DNA of 53,938 nucleotides from an uncultured bacterium. GTDB taxonomy: Bacteria; Actinomycetota; Coriobacteriia; Coriobacteriales; Eggerthellaceae. The position numbers and the translations under genes are program-made. Position 1 is the stretch's first letter, and each line of letters begins with the position of its first letter. Below the pieces are notes generated by a model, which made no database searches, was not told the origin of the DNA, and saw only the letters and a program-made list of their open reading frames with translations. Shown here in pieces: positions 36,742-48,100 of the stretch. The stretch lies in contig CAJMPP010000014.1 of assembly GCA_905215325.1 (NCBI GenBank), positions 1-53,938 on the forward strand, given 5' to 3'.

Positions 36742-39075
36742 TTACGCGCGCCTCACCAGATAGCACTTGTGGATGCGCGGGTTGCGCTCGAAGTCGTGCG
36801 GGATGGTTTGGGCCGTGATGTCCTCAAGTTCCACACCGTACTTCTCCAGCTGCTCGAAGTCGGGCTTGAACGAGCGCAGGTTGCAACTGAACACCGCCGT
36901 GCCCTCCTTCGTGAGCAGGCGCGATACGCCCACCAAAAGCTCGACGTGGTCGCGCTGCACGTCCCAGGTGCGCTTGCCCATGGACTTCGAATTGCTGAAC
37001 GTGGGCGGGTCCACGAAGATCAAATCGAAGCGACGCGGGCTGCGGCGGCAATCGGTGATCCAGTTCATCACATCACCGCGCTCGAAGCTGTGCGCACGCC
37101 CGGTGAAGCCGTTTTGCTCCATGTTGCGCTCGGCCCAATCCAGATAGGTTTGCGACAGGTCGACCGTGACGGTTTCCACCGCCCCGCCCGCCGCGGCTTG
37201 CACCGTGGCAGAGCCCGTATAGGCGAACAGGTTGAGGAAGCGCTTGCCCGCGGCCATCTTGCGCACCATGGCGCGCGTATCGCGATGATCGAGGAACAGG
37301 CCCGTGTCCAGGTAGCCGGCAAGATCCACCTCGAGCAGGCACCCGGCCTCATCGACGTGAGTGACGTAGTTGCGCTTTCCCGCACCACGATACTGCCCGC
37401 CGCCCTTGTCATGACAGCGAACCTTCGAGAACACATGGTCGGGACGAACGCCTAAGACGACCGGGGCCAACGTGAGGATATCGTCGAAGCGACGGCGCGC
37501 CTTATCGGGGTCGATGGAGCGCGGCGGTGCATATTCAGCGATATGAAGGTACGTATTGCCCGCAGCCTGGCCGGCGCCGGTGTACACGTCGATGGCAGCG
37601 GAATAATCCGGCAGGTCGGCATCATAGACGCGATAGCACGTGACGCCTTCGCGGCGCGCCCATTTGCGGCGCTCCTTGGCGACCTTGCGCAGGCGGTCGG
37701 CGAACTGCTGCGAGGATTCCTCGAACACCTCCACCTTGTGCTCCGCGCCGCCGTGGGCATCGGGCACCACGGCCTGGGCAAGCTGGGCCGGGGGTCGCAT
37801 GAACAGCAACACCTGGGTCTCCACGCGTCCGCGGCCGAAACGCAGCGCGTCTGCCGCGTCGACGCCGAAACGGCCCTGCACGCCTTCTCCGCCGGCGACG
37901 GCATACAGGCTGCCCGCCGGAACCGCCGCCGCAGCCTTCACGAACGCTGCGGCCTCCGCCTGGGCACGTGCTTCGGACTGGATGCGATCGCCCGCCGGCA
38001 TGTTGGAGGCCACCAAGCACGGGCACAGCTTGTCCTGACCGCTGTCGGCCGCACGTCTGCCCTGCAACCGCTCCGCCACGTCGCACGCGCGCTTGGCCAT
38101 ATCGGCCACGGTATGCGCATCTCCCAGCTCGATGCTGACCACCTGGCGCAGACCGGCGCGTTTGGCGCGGCTGCGGGCACGGGCGATGGCAGGGCTTGAG
38201 TTGGTGGCGCCCACGATGCGCACACGCTCAAGATCGGGGCGATCGGAAGCCGACGCGTTTGCGGCACCGGCGCCGCCGACGGCTTCCAAGCCCTCCTCGA
38301 AGCGCTCGTCGGCCTCGTCGAGCAAACGTCCCCAAGCCTGCTCGTCGAACGCGGCCCAGCCCATGAAGCCCCAGCGGCTGCGCGCCAGGCCCGGAGCCAT
38401 ATCGCACGCCGCCGCGGCAGCCTCCACCACCAGCGATCCGTCGCCGCACGCCGGGTCGACCAACGCAGCTGCGTCGCGCATGCCGTCCCACTCGCACATG
38501 GCCAGCACGCCCGCGGACAAGGCGCACTCGAGCGGGGCGTCCTGACCCGCATCGGGCTCCAGATACGGGCGCGCGTACAGCGATTCGCCGGAAAGATCCA
38601 GCGAAACGGTGGCGCGGCTGTCGCGGATGCGCACGTCGATGTTGGCGTCGGCGTTGGCGCTATCCACATCGGGGCGCGAGCCCGTGCGCTCCCTGAGCGC
38701 ATCGCAGATGCCGTCCTTGACCTTCAGCTCGGTGAAATGCGTGTTGCGAAGCTCTTCGTTCATGCCATGCGCGCGAACGGCGATGCTGGCCCCGGGCGCA
38801 ATGACCTCATGCCAGGGGATGCGGCGGATGCCCTCGTACAGCAAGCTGGCATCGCCGGCGTTCACGCGCTTCACCACCAGCGTGACGCGCGAGGCCAGAC
38901 GGGACCACAGGCACACGCGCTGGGCCACAGCCGCCGTGCCGAAAAATGCCACGCCGCCGTGCAACGGGCGGATGCGACGGCCGCGCAGGCGCTTGAGCTC
39001 GTCGGCAAGGTATTGCTCGAACCCGGCCAGGCAGCTGGCGAAGAACTCGTATTCATCGTATGCGGGAGAAGTCAT
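36742..39075 (-). CDS. rlmL: Bifunctional 23S rRNA methyltransferase RlmKL
   Basis: Orthologue of the enzyme that makes m2G2445 (RlmL half) and m7G2069 (RlmK half) in 23S rRNA. The 777-residue protein has a THUMP domain (about 45-155), the RlmL methyltransferase (about 165-400, DPACGDGSLVVEAAA, RWGFMGWAAFDEQAW) and the RlmK methyltransferase (about 450-770, KRFLNLFAYTGSATVQAAAGG, FVDPPTFSNSK). In the RlmL half the catalytic NPPY motif reads NMPA (358-361), so the N2-guanine activity may be lost. The start has AAAGG 7 nt upstream. Confidence 0.92.
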   Translation of the reverse strand: MTSPAYDEYEFFASCLAGFEQYLADELKRLRGRRIRPLHGGVAFFGTAAVAQRVCLWSRLASRVTLVVKRVNAGDASLLYEGIRRIPWHEVIAPGASIAVRAHGMNEELRNTHFTELKVKDGICDALRERTGSRPDVDSANADANIDVRIRDSRATVSLDLSGESLYARPYLEPDAGQDAPLECALSAGVLAMCEWDGMRDAAALVDPACGDGSLVVEAAAAACDMAPGLARSRWGFMGWAAFDEQAWGRLLDEADERFEEGLEAVGGAGAANASASDRPDLERVRIVGATNSSPAIARARSRAKRAGLRQVVSIELGDAHTVADMAKRACDVAERLQGRRAADSGQDKLCPCLVASNMPAGDRIQSEARAQAEAAAFVKAAAAVPAGSLYAVAGGEGVQGRFGVDAADALRFGRGRVETQVLLFMRPPAQLAQAVVPDAHGGAEHKVEVFEESSQQFADRLRKVAKERRKWARREGVTCYRVYDADLPDYSAAIDVYTGAGQAAGNTYLHIAEYAPPRSIDPDKARRRFDDILTLAPVVLGVRPDHVFSKVRCHDKGGGQYRGAGKRNYVTHVDEAGCLLEVDLAGYLDTGLFLDHRDTRAMVRKMAAGKRFLNLFAYTGSATVQAAAGGAVETVTVDLSQTYLDWAERNMEQNGFTGRAHSFERGDVMNWITDCRRSPRRFDLIFVDPPTFSNSKSMGKRTWDVQRDHVELLVGVSRLLTKEGTAVFSCNLRSFKPDFEQLEKYGVELEDITAQTIPHDFERNPRIHKCYLVRRA

Positions 39076-39159
39076 CTAGATGCCTTTCGTGGGCGATGGG
39101 TCTAGCTACGGGCGTTGACGGCCCGAAAAGAAACGCGGGCCTTACGACCCGCGTTTCCG

Positions 39160-40413
<1,254 letters not shown>

Positions 40414-40487
40414 GTGTTCTTCCTTTCGACAGGATAAAAAACGCGCCTATTGCCATTCCGCAAATGGGCGCAAATATGCATCAAATT

Positions 40488-40516
40488 AAGATAGCATAAT
40501 CTGCACGTCAGAGCAA
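40488..40516 (-). promoter_or_regulatory. Promoter of rpoD
   Basis: Minus-strand TTGCTC and TATCTT with a 17-nt spacer. The -35 lies just upstream of the priA stop codon, so the sigma gene can be transcribed separately from priA. Confidence 0.6.
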
Positions 40517-43066
40517 GTCATCAGGGTCAACGTCCACGGCGACGTTCACCCACTTGTCGGCCTTGCGGCGTCGGAACACCGGCAGAAGCACTGCGGACAC
40601 GTCGGCGTCGGCGGGGCACTTGACCACAACATGCCAGCGATGCGTGTTGCGCAGCTTCGCGAGCACGCACGGGGTTGCCGGCAGCACGCTCCACCCGTCG
40701 CCGCCGAAGGCGCGCGCCTGCTCGGCAAGCTCGACCGCGAGCTCGCGAGCGAGCGCCGCCACGTCGGCCTCGTGGGCGCCCCATACCAGCACGTTCGCCA
40801 TACGCACGTACGGCGGATACCCGAGCATCTTGCGCTTGGGCAGCTCGTCTCGCAAAAACAGCGCGCGATCGTAGCGCGCCGCGGCGCGGATGGGCGCGGC
40901 ATCAGCCTCGTAGGTCTGCACGAGCACGCGCCCGGGCAGCTGCGCGCGGCCGGCGCGGCCGGCAACCTGCTCGATCAGGTCGAACGTGCGCTCGTGGGCG
41001 CGGAAGTCGGGCAGCTGCAGCTGCGTGTCGGCGTTGATGACGCCCACCAGGGTGACGTCGTCGAAGTCAAGGCCCTTCGCGATCATCTGCGTGCCGAGCA
41101 GCACCGCCGCCTGCGCCGCCGCGAACTGCTCGAGCAGGCGCTCGTGCGCCCCCTTCCCGCTGGTGGTGTCGGCATCCATGCGGATGATGGGCACGCCCGG
41201 CCCCACCCCGGGCATGGCGTCGAGCGCACAGCGCAGCTCGTCTTCCACCCGCTGCGTTCCCGCGCCAAACTTCTTCAGATAGGGGCTCGAGCACTCCGGG
41301 CACACCGCCGGCGATGCCTGCCGGTAACCGCAATGGTGGCACGCCAGGAAGTTGCCTCGCTCATGGTAGGTGAGCGACGTGTCGCAGTGCGGGCACTTCG
41401 GCACGAAGCCGCATTCGCGGCACAGCAAGAACTTCGCGAAACCGCGCTGATTGAGCAAAAGCACCGCCTTGCGCCCCTGCGAAAGCTCCTCTTGCAAGGC
41501 CCGCGTAAGGGCGGCGGAGAACATGGAGCGAGAACCCTCAGCAAACTCGCGCGCCATATCCACCACGCGGACAGCCGGCATCGGGCGGCCGTTGGCGCGC
41601 TCGGGCAAGCGGACCTGCGCCCAACGCGGGTGCTTCGCGCACCGGTAGAGCGCCTCGATCGACGGCGTGGCGCTGCCGAGCACCACCGCAGCTCCGCTGC
41701 GACGGGCCATCCAGCACGCGACCTCGCGCGCATGGTAGCGCGGGGCGCTGTCCTGCTTATAGCTGCCCTCGTGCTCCTCGTCGATGACGTAGAGCCCCAC
41801 GTTGGCGAGCGGGGTGAAAAGCGCGCTGCGCGCACCCACCACCACGCGGGCCGCGCCGCTGCGGATGAAGTCCCATTGGTCGTAGCGTTCACCGGCAGAC
41901 ATGCGCGAATGCATGACCGCCACGGTATCGCCGAAGCGTCCGCGGAAGCGTCCTACCGTCTGCGGGGTCAGCGAGATCTCGGGCACGAGCACGCACGCCG
42001 TGCGACCCTGCGCGAGGACCCGCTCGATGGCCTGCAGATACACCTCGGTCTTGCCCGAGCCCGTGACGCCGTCGACGAGCACCACGTAGCCGTCGGCGGC
42101 ATCGCAGGCGGAGGCGATGGCGTCGAGCGCCTGCGCCTGGCCTGGAGTGAGCTGCGGCTTCGGCGAGGGAACATGCGCTACGCCTTCGTTAACGGCCGCC
42201 AGGTCGGCAACGCTGGCGCGCGGCTGCCCCGCATGGCCCTCGCAGACGGCCTCGGAACCCGAGGCGCTCCGTTCGATAGCGTCCTTGCCAGCGGCTTCCC
42301 AGAAGCCGACCGGCTCTTCGCCAGCCGTACCCCCGGCAGCACCCGAAACCGCGCGTTGCGCGATGTACGCCGCGCCTTCGGAAAACCCGCGCATGCGGCG
42401 GCGGTGCTCGATGACCACCGCACCCTTCGCCTCCAATGCCTTGAGCGTGGAAGATACCGACCCTAGCTGCGCGGTCAGCTCGCTCACGCGCAGCTGACCG
42501 CCGCGCAACGCCTCCATGACCGCAACCTGCTTGACGGCGTTCGCCCGGGGCGTGAACTCCTGAAACGCCGGGCCCGCGACCACCCAGCGATCGTCCACCT
42601 GACCGACTGCGGGCTGCTCGAGGCGCCAACGGCCGTCACGCCCGTGCACCATGCGCGGCACGCCGCCCGGCGGCGTGAACAGGCGCACGCACGCCGACAG
42701 CGGCGCGATATAGCGCTCGGAAAGCCATTGGGCGCACGCTGCGCCCTCCTCATCGAAATACGGCTGGCTGACGGCGCGCTCGATGGCCTTGAGCTTGCCC
42801 GGGTCGACGCCCTGCGGCCACTGCGGCCCGCCGGGTTGCCCATATTCGCCGAGCGACACCACAAAGCCCACGGCACGCCGGTGACCGAACGGCACCAGCA
42901 CCGCGCAGCCCACCGAGATGGCGAAATCGCGCCCAAGCGGGCCGTCGTCGTAATCGCCGGCACCTTCGCATGCGGCGGCGAACAGCCCCTCTTCGGGGAC
43001 TGCATAGGTATAAGGCGCATCAAGCGCCTGCGTAGGTATGTCCAAGATCACAGATGCCAGTTTCAT
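40508..43066 (-). CDS. priA: Primosomal protein N' (PriA helicase)
   Basis: Restarts stalled replication forks by recognising forks and loading the replicative helicase. The 852-residue protein has an N-terminal 3'-DNA-binding domain (MKLASVILDIPTQALDAPYTY), a winged-helix region, the helicase core with Walker A (GVTGSGKTEVYLQ) and DEEH (VIDEEHEGSYKQD), and a zinc-binding module with CRECG, CPHCD, CHHCG and CPECS. A linker at about 230-320 is longer than usual and Ala/Gly/Glu-rich. The start is the ATG at 43066; upstream in-frame codons have no support. Confidence 0.95.
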   Translation of the reverse strand: MKLASVILDIPTQALDAPYTYAVPEEGLFAAACEGAGDYDDGPLGRDFAISVGCAVLVPFGHRRAVGFVVSLGEYGQPGGPQWPQGVDPGKLKAIERAVSQPYFDEEGAACAQWLSERYIAPLSACVRLFTPPGGVPRMVHGRDGRWRLEQPAVGQVDDRWVVAGPAFQEFTPRANAVKQVAVMEALRGGQLRVSELTAQLGSVSSTLKALEAKGAVVIEHRRRMRGFSEGAAYIAQRAVSGAAGGTAGEEPVGFWEAAGKDAIERSASGSEAVCEGHAGQPRASVADLAAVNEGVAHVPSPKPQLTPGQAQALDAIASACDAADGYVVLVDGVTGSGKTEVYLQAIERVLAQGRTACVLVPEISLTPQTVGRFRGRFGDTVAVMHSRMSAGERYDQWDFIRSGAARVVVGARSALFTPLANVGLYVIDEEHEGSYKQDSAPRYHAREVACWMARRSGAAVVLGSATPSIEALYRCAKHPRWAQVRLPERANGRPMPAVRVVDMAREFAEGSRSMFSAALTRALQEELSQGRKAVLLLNQRGFAKFLLCRECGFVPKCPHCDTSLTYHERGNFLACHHCGYRQASPAVCPECSSPYLKKFGAGTQRVEDELRCALDAMPGVGPGVPIIRMDADTTSGKGAHERLLEQFAAAQAAVLLGTQMIAKGLDFDDVTLVGVINADTQLQLPDFRAHERTFDLIEQVAGRAGRAQLPGRVLVQTYEADAAPIRAAARYDRALFLRDELPKRKMLGYPPYVRMANVLVWGAHEADVAALARELAVELAEQARAFGGDGWSVLPATPCVLAKLRNTHRWHVVVKCPADADVSAVLLPVFRRRKADKWVNVAVDVDPDDLL

Positions 43067-43505
43067 AGCGAACCAGTATACCAGCGTTTCGCGGAAAGCA
43101 ATCGAGAAAGCGAACAGATATTCGTTTTTCGAGAATCGCCTACATCTGCGCCCGCACCCGATCCTCCCGTCGGTTCTACATACCGAACGATACCGCGACC
43201 GTTCCATCGCGATGGCGAAACGATGCCCGCACGCATCCGCGTAGCAGTCGCCGACATGGCAATCATCCCACAGCAAGCCCGGAACGCAGAAAAACCCGCC
43301 GGAGAGCGCGGCACATCCCGGAACCCCGGGCTATGCCGTGCTCGCTTCCAGCGGGCTTTCCCTACTTCGAAACCTAAATCGCGCCCGCCGCCTTTCGCAA
43401 CGGGCATCCTAACCGATCACGGCCTGACCTCGTTTCGCAACATGCGCTGCAATCGGTGCAAACCGGTCACGCGCGGAGCCATCCCCTGAAGGGCGCCGAA
43501 AGCGC
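43067..43505. other. Gene-free stretch between metK and priA
   Basis: 439 nt. Next to priA lies a minus-strand TATACT (43075-43080) 8 nt before the ATG with TTGCTT 15 nt further upstream, and then an imperfect hairpin (about 43098-43146, AAAGCGAA/TTCGTTTTT arms). The rest contains short GC-rich stem-loops (for example CCGGAACCCCGG near 43320) and two copies of TTTCGCAAC. No gene was recognised; the open frames have no family features. Confidence 0.4.
43075..43080 (-). promoter_or_regulatory. -10 element of a probable leaderless priA promoter
   Basis: TATACT lies 8 nt before the priA ATG, and there is no Shine-Dalgarno sequence. A TTGCTT -35 is 15 nt upstream. The arrangement matches that before the glycosyltransferase gene. 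Confidence 0.55.
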
Positions 43506-44771
43506 TTACTCCAGGCCGCACGCCTTGCGCAGCGCATCCGCGCGGTCGGTGGCCTCCCAGGTGAACTCGGGAAGCTCGCGGCCGAAGTGACCATAGGCGG
43601 CCGTCTCGCGATAGATGGGACGGCGCAGGTCCAGGTCGTCGATGATGGCGCCGGGACGCAGATCGAACACCTCGTCGATGGCGCGCTCGATATCGGCCAC
43701 GGGCACGCATTCGGTGCCGAAGGTGTCGACCATAACGGATACGGGGCGTGCCATGCCGATGGCGTAGGCAACCTGCACCTCGCAGCGATGCGCCAGGCCC
43801 GCGGCGACCACGTTCTTGGCGACCCAGCGGGCGGCGTAGGCCGCGGAGCGGTCCACCTTCGTGCAGTCCTTGCCGCTGAATGCGCCGCCGCCGTGACGGC
43901 CCATGCCGCCGTAGGTGTCGACGATGATCTTGCGGCCGGTCAGGCCGCAGTCGCCCATGGGGCCGCCGATGACGAATCGGCCGGTGGGGTTGATGTGGAT
44001 GCCGGCGTTAGGCGCAAGCTCCACGCCCTCGCGCTCGAGCACGGGGCGGATGACGTTGGCCTCGATCTCGGCGCGCAGCTGCTCGGTGGAGATCTCCTCG
44101 GAATGCTGCGTGGACACCACGACCTTCTCCACGTTGACGGGTTTGTCGTCGATGTAGCGGACCGAGACCTGGGTCTTGCCGTCGGGGCGCAGGTAGGGCA
44201 TGGTGCCGTCCTTGCGCACCGCCGCCAGCTGCTCGGCCATGCGCTGCGCCAGGTAGATGGGCATGGGCATGAGCGTGGAGGTCTCGTCGCAGGCGTAACC
44301 GAACATCATGCCCTGGTCGCCGGCGCCGACCTTCTCGTAGGGGTCGTCGCCCGCCTGGCCGTGCTGGGCCTCGTAGCTCTCGTCGACGCCCTGGGCGATG
44401 TCGGGGCTTTGGTCGTGGATGGCGTTGAGCACGCCGCAGGTGTCGCAGTCGAAGCCGTACTTCGCGCGATCGTAGCCGATCTCGCGCAGCACCTCGCGCG
44501 CAAGTGTGGGCACGTCGACGTATGCCTGGGTGCGAATCTCGCCGGCCACGATGATCATGCCGGTAGTGGCCATGGTCTCGCAGGCGCAGCGCACCTGCGT
44601 GGGGTCGGCCGGTTGGCCGGACGGGGAGACGTAGCCCTGCCCGGCGAGCTCGATCTCCTTCTCAAGGATGGCGTCGAGCACGGCGTCGGAGATCTGGTCG
44701 CACACCTTGTCGGGATGACCCTCGGTGACGGACTCGGACGTGAACAGGTAAGAAGAATGCGCGTTGGCCAT
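43506..44771 (-). CDS. metK: S-adenosylmethionine synthetase
   Basis: Makes S-adenosylmethionine from methionine and ATP. The 421-residue protein has GHPDKVCDQISDAVLD at the N-terminus, the GAGDQGMMFGYACDET hexamer-loop region and the P-loop-like GGGAFSGKDCTKVDRS. It is slightly longer than typical because of a short extension in the central domain. Expression should be controlled by the SAM riboswitch in its leader. A clear GGAGG lies 7 nt before the ATG. Confidence 0.98.
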   Translation of the reverse strand: MANAHSSYLFTSESVTEGHPDKVCDQISDAVLDAILEKEIELAGQGYVSPSGQPADPTQVRCACETMATTGMIIVAGEIRTQAYVDVPTLAREVLREIGYDRAKYGFDCDTCGVLNAIHDQSPDIAQGVDESYEAQHGQAGDDPYEKVGAGDQGMMFGYACDETSTLMPMPIYLAQRMAEQLAAVRKDGTMPYLRPDGKTQVSVRYIDDKPVNVEKVVVSTQHSEEISTEQLRAEIEANVIRPVLEREGVELAPNAGIHINPTGRFVIGGPMGDCGLTGRKIIVDTYGGMGRHGGGAFSGKDCTKVDRSAAYAARWVAKNVVAAGLAHRCEVQVAYAIGMARPVSVMVDTFGTECVPVADIERAIDEVFDLRPGAIIDDLDLRRPIYRETAAYGHFGRELPEFTWEATDRADALRKACGLE

Positions 44772-44781
44772 TGATGTTCCT

Positions 44782-44877
44782 CCTTCATCGTTGTCGGCCG
44801 GACCACCTTGACGCTTTTGCGCCAGGTTGGTGTCGGGATCTGCGAGCCAACCCTCTCCCCCGACTCTTGATAAACGG
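44782..44877 (-). ncRNA. SAM-I-like riboswitch in the metK leader
   Basis: On the minus strand the leader carries the SAM-I core in order: TTTATCAAGAG, GGGGGAG, GGTTGGCTC, GA-CCCGA, CACCAACC, a short hairpin TGGCGC-AAAA-GCGTCA, and AAGGTG. P2 is TCGGG/CCCGA, and TTGG in the P2 loop can pair with CCAA to form the pseudoknot. P1 is TTTATC with GATGAA, extendable as CC with GG. The 3' strand of P1 touches the GGAGG ribosome binding site (44779-44783), pointing to translational control. SAM-IV, of the same clan, is the alternative. Confidence 0.85.
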
Positions 44878-44884
44878 ATATGTT

Positions 44885-44904
44885 CGGGCGGTGCGCGCCG
44901 CCCG
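44885..44904 (-). other. Hairpin upstream of the SAM riboswitch
   Basis: CGGGCGG/CCGCCCG with a 6-nt loop, 8 nt upstream of the riboswitch. It may insulate the aptamer fold or be part of the promoter region. Confidence 0.4.
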
Positions 44905-45112
44905 CGTTTATGCTAGCTGCGAATAGTACCACACAGGCAGCATTTTGCATGCCCTGCACGCCACGCGCGTGGAATCACCATATATCTGAACACGCGAACC
45001 CCGGCAACGAAGCCGGCCTCCCGCCGGTAAGCGACGGGCCCGCCCTGCGCATCGGCGGACGGGCCCAACTTAGCTAGCATGAGCGAAAAGGGGAAGGCTC
45101 CATAACCGGCCT
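44905..45112. other. Spacer between metK leader and surface-protein gene
   Basis: Contains an interrupted GC-rich stem (GGGCCCG/CGGGCCC, about 45040-45073), a likely terminator of the surface-protein gene, though without a T-run. No further gene was recognised. Confidence 0.4.
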
Positions 45113-48100
45113 TTAGCGGCGGCCCTTCAGCGCACGGCGCCTCAGACGCGCGCCCAAGGCCGTAGCCGCGGCCACGATAGCCGCCACACCGGCCGTGCCG
45201 GCAACCACGCCTGCAGTATCGCCGGTCGCAGCCAAGCTTGCGGATGCCCCGGCCTTGCCGGCGGTCGCGCTCCCGGAGCCGGCGGGGACAACAGCGTTCT
45301 TCTGAGCGCCATCGTCAGTCTTGCCGGCACCGCTCTGCCCCTGATCGCCGCTGGAAGCCTGGTCGTCACCGCCGGCCGAACCGCTGCCGTCAGCATCGGC
45401 CTTCTTCAACGCCGCCATGGCATCGCGGATCCCCTTCTCCGCCTGGTCGATCTGCTCTTGCGTGGCCGCGCCGTCCTCCAAAAGCGCCTTGCCTGCGGCG
45501 ATCTTCGCCTGCAGCGCGTTCCAGGTATCGGCAGTCCACCCCTCGTTCGCCAGCGCGCCCGCCTGCTCGACGGCCGCCTCCAGGCCCGAGCGATCGGCCA
45601 CCTTCGCCAAGCCGTCCATGGCAAGCTGCAGTTCGGCAGCAGCCTGGTCGTACTGGGCCTTGGTGGCATAGGGCGCGGCAAGCAACGTGTTCGCCGCCTC
45701 CAACTTGGCGGCCAGGATCTGCCAGCTGTCCGGAGTCCAGTCGGCCGGGGAAAGCTCCCCCGCCTGCGCCGCAAGCGCCGCGAGCGCCGTGGGGTCGCCT
45801 GCCGCCTCACGCCAATCGTAGGTCAAAAGCAGGGCATCGGAATCGCCCTTGGACAGGCCCGCGAAATCGCCGTCGTTGGAGTCTCCGTACATGAGCAGGT
45901 TCAGCTGATACCCGTTCACCGCCGTGATCTGGGCCGCGTAATCGCCCGCGGAACCGCCCACGACGTCAAGAGACAAACGCTTTCCCGCCTTGTCGTACTG
46001 CGCCGCGTACACATCGCTCGAGCCCTTGTTCAGGTCCTTGAAATCGAAGTCGGTCCCGTTGCTGTTGCCGATGACCACATACCGGTCGTCAAGCTCCACG
46101 GCGCGCTCCGCCTCGTTGGACTCCGAGCTTTTCAGGCCATCGACCCACTCGACCTGGCCGGTAGCGCCGAGCTTCATGATGTAGGAGTTCTCGTATCCGG
46201 AAAATCCCGCGAACGTATCGGTGGATGACTTCGTCTTCCCCAGCATGATGAACCCGCCGTCGGAGGTGGCGGTCACGCCGTTGAAGTACTCGTTGGACTC
46301 ACCGCCGTAGGTGTTGAGCCACACGCTGGTCCCGTCGGCTGCGCTGATCTCGGTTGCGAACAGGTCGAAGGTGTTGCCGTAATAGGGCGCATCGGCGAAG
46401 TCATCGGAATAGGAGGACTTGATACCCGCTACCACGTAGTTGCCGTTCGCAAGGATATCGATGCCGAAATCGCTCGACTCAAGATTCTTGCCGCCGATGG
46501 TGCGCGTCCATTCGGTGCTGCCCGACGCATCGTATTTGACCACGATCAAGTTGAAGATACCGCGGTTCAAATCAGTCAGGTCGCCGTCGTGGGAAGAGGT
46601 CTCGAACAGGGCAACGCAACCGCCGTCAGGAGTCGCTTTCACCGCTTTCGCCTGGTCATGGCCCGAACCGGTCAAACCCCGCATCCAAGCCACGGCGCCA
46701 TCGGCGGAAAAGCGCGTCACGAAGGCGTCGGTCTGTCCGAACACCGCCCCATCGCGATCAAGCGAGGCGAAATCGCCCTTCGGCGTGCCGTCGGCGGTGG
46801 TGAAACCGCCGCACAGGTAGAACCCGCCGTCGGTCGTAGCGTCGACGCTTGCCGCGTAGGCCGTGTAATTGTTCTCCAGCCCGCCCAGCTCGATGGTTTT
46901 AAGCGAGTTGCCCGCCGCATCGCGGATGTTCACGTACGCATTCGACGGGCCGCGCTGCAAGCCCTCCACGTCGCCGTCGAAGCTGTACGTTTGCCCAACC
47001 GTGGCCAACGTACCGTCAGCCAGCACGGTGGAATCGGCCGCGTATTCCGCGCTCGAGCCGCCGAACGTCGTCTTCCACGTATAGGGGAAGTCGGGCAGCG
47101 TCACCTCGACCGGAGCGAAATACGGCGGCGTGTCGGTTACGCGCGCGTTCGCAGGGTCGAACGACAGGCGCACATCGCCCATGGCGTTGTCGATATGGAT
47201 GTGCACGGGCTTATCAAGGCTTTTCACCTGGATGGTCGTGGTTTTCACGCGCGTCGAGGGGTCATAGGAGTCGGAAAGCGCGTCCACCATGACGCCATCG
47301 CCGCGATCGTAGGTGACATCGCCCAAAAACGACGGCGTCACCTCCGAGCCCATGATGGTGGCGCGCTGGAAGTACACCGTCACCGTGTACTGCTCGCCCG
47401 TGCGCTGTACATAGGCGTCGGCGTACAGCATAGGGGCCATCATCGATGCCTCGTCCTTAGTCGCATGCAGCGCGCTCACCGGCACGAGCGTGGTCTCCTC
47501 GGCATGCGTCGTGAGCTTCTCGGCGTTCAAACCGGCGACGAACCCGTCGATTTTACCCACCCGCCCGGCGAAGATGCTGTCATCGGATTTCGTGGTGCCG
47601 CAAACCAGGAAGTCGTCGGTCCCGCTCACGGACAGACCCTTCGCCGTATCGTCATCGTTGCCGCCGAACGTCTCCATGCCCAAGCGAGCGCCGTCGGTTG
47701 AGAAGTGCGCCGCGTAGGCGTCCTTCTTGCCGAAGGACTGGGTGCCGGTGAAATCGTTGTCCGCGGCTTTATGGGTGCCCGCGACGACATAGCCGTCAAG
47801 CGTCGTCACGACCCCGTCGGCGGTGACGGCTTCGCTGTCCTCGATCAGGTTCGACCAGATGACGTTACCCGTCGCGCCGATGCGCATCACGAAGCCGGCC
47901 GAATCGGAATCAGCCGCATCGCGCACGCCGAAGTCGCCGTCGGCGGACTTGGTCGTTCCCGCGATGATGAAGCCGTTGTCGATGGTCCCATGGCCCTCGT
48001 CGGCAGACGACATCGTGGAGATGACGCGCGAGACGCTTGCGGCCTCGTCCTTGCCAGCGCCGCCGTAGGATTTCGTCCACTCGACGGAGCCGTTGGCGGC

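Noticed and set aside
45625..47430. Heme uptake function for the NEAT-like surface protein
   Set aside because: The tyrosines that bind heme in NEAT domains are not seen, so only fold resemblance is claimed.
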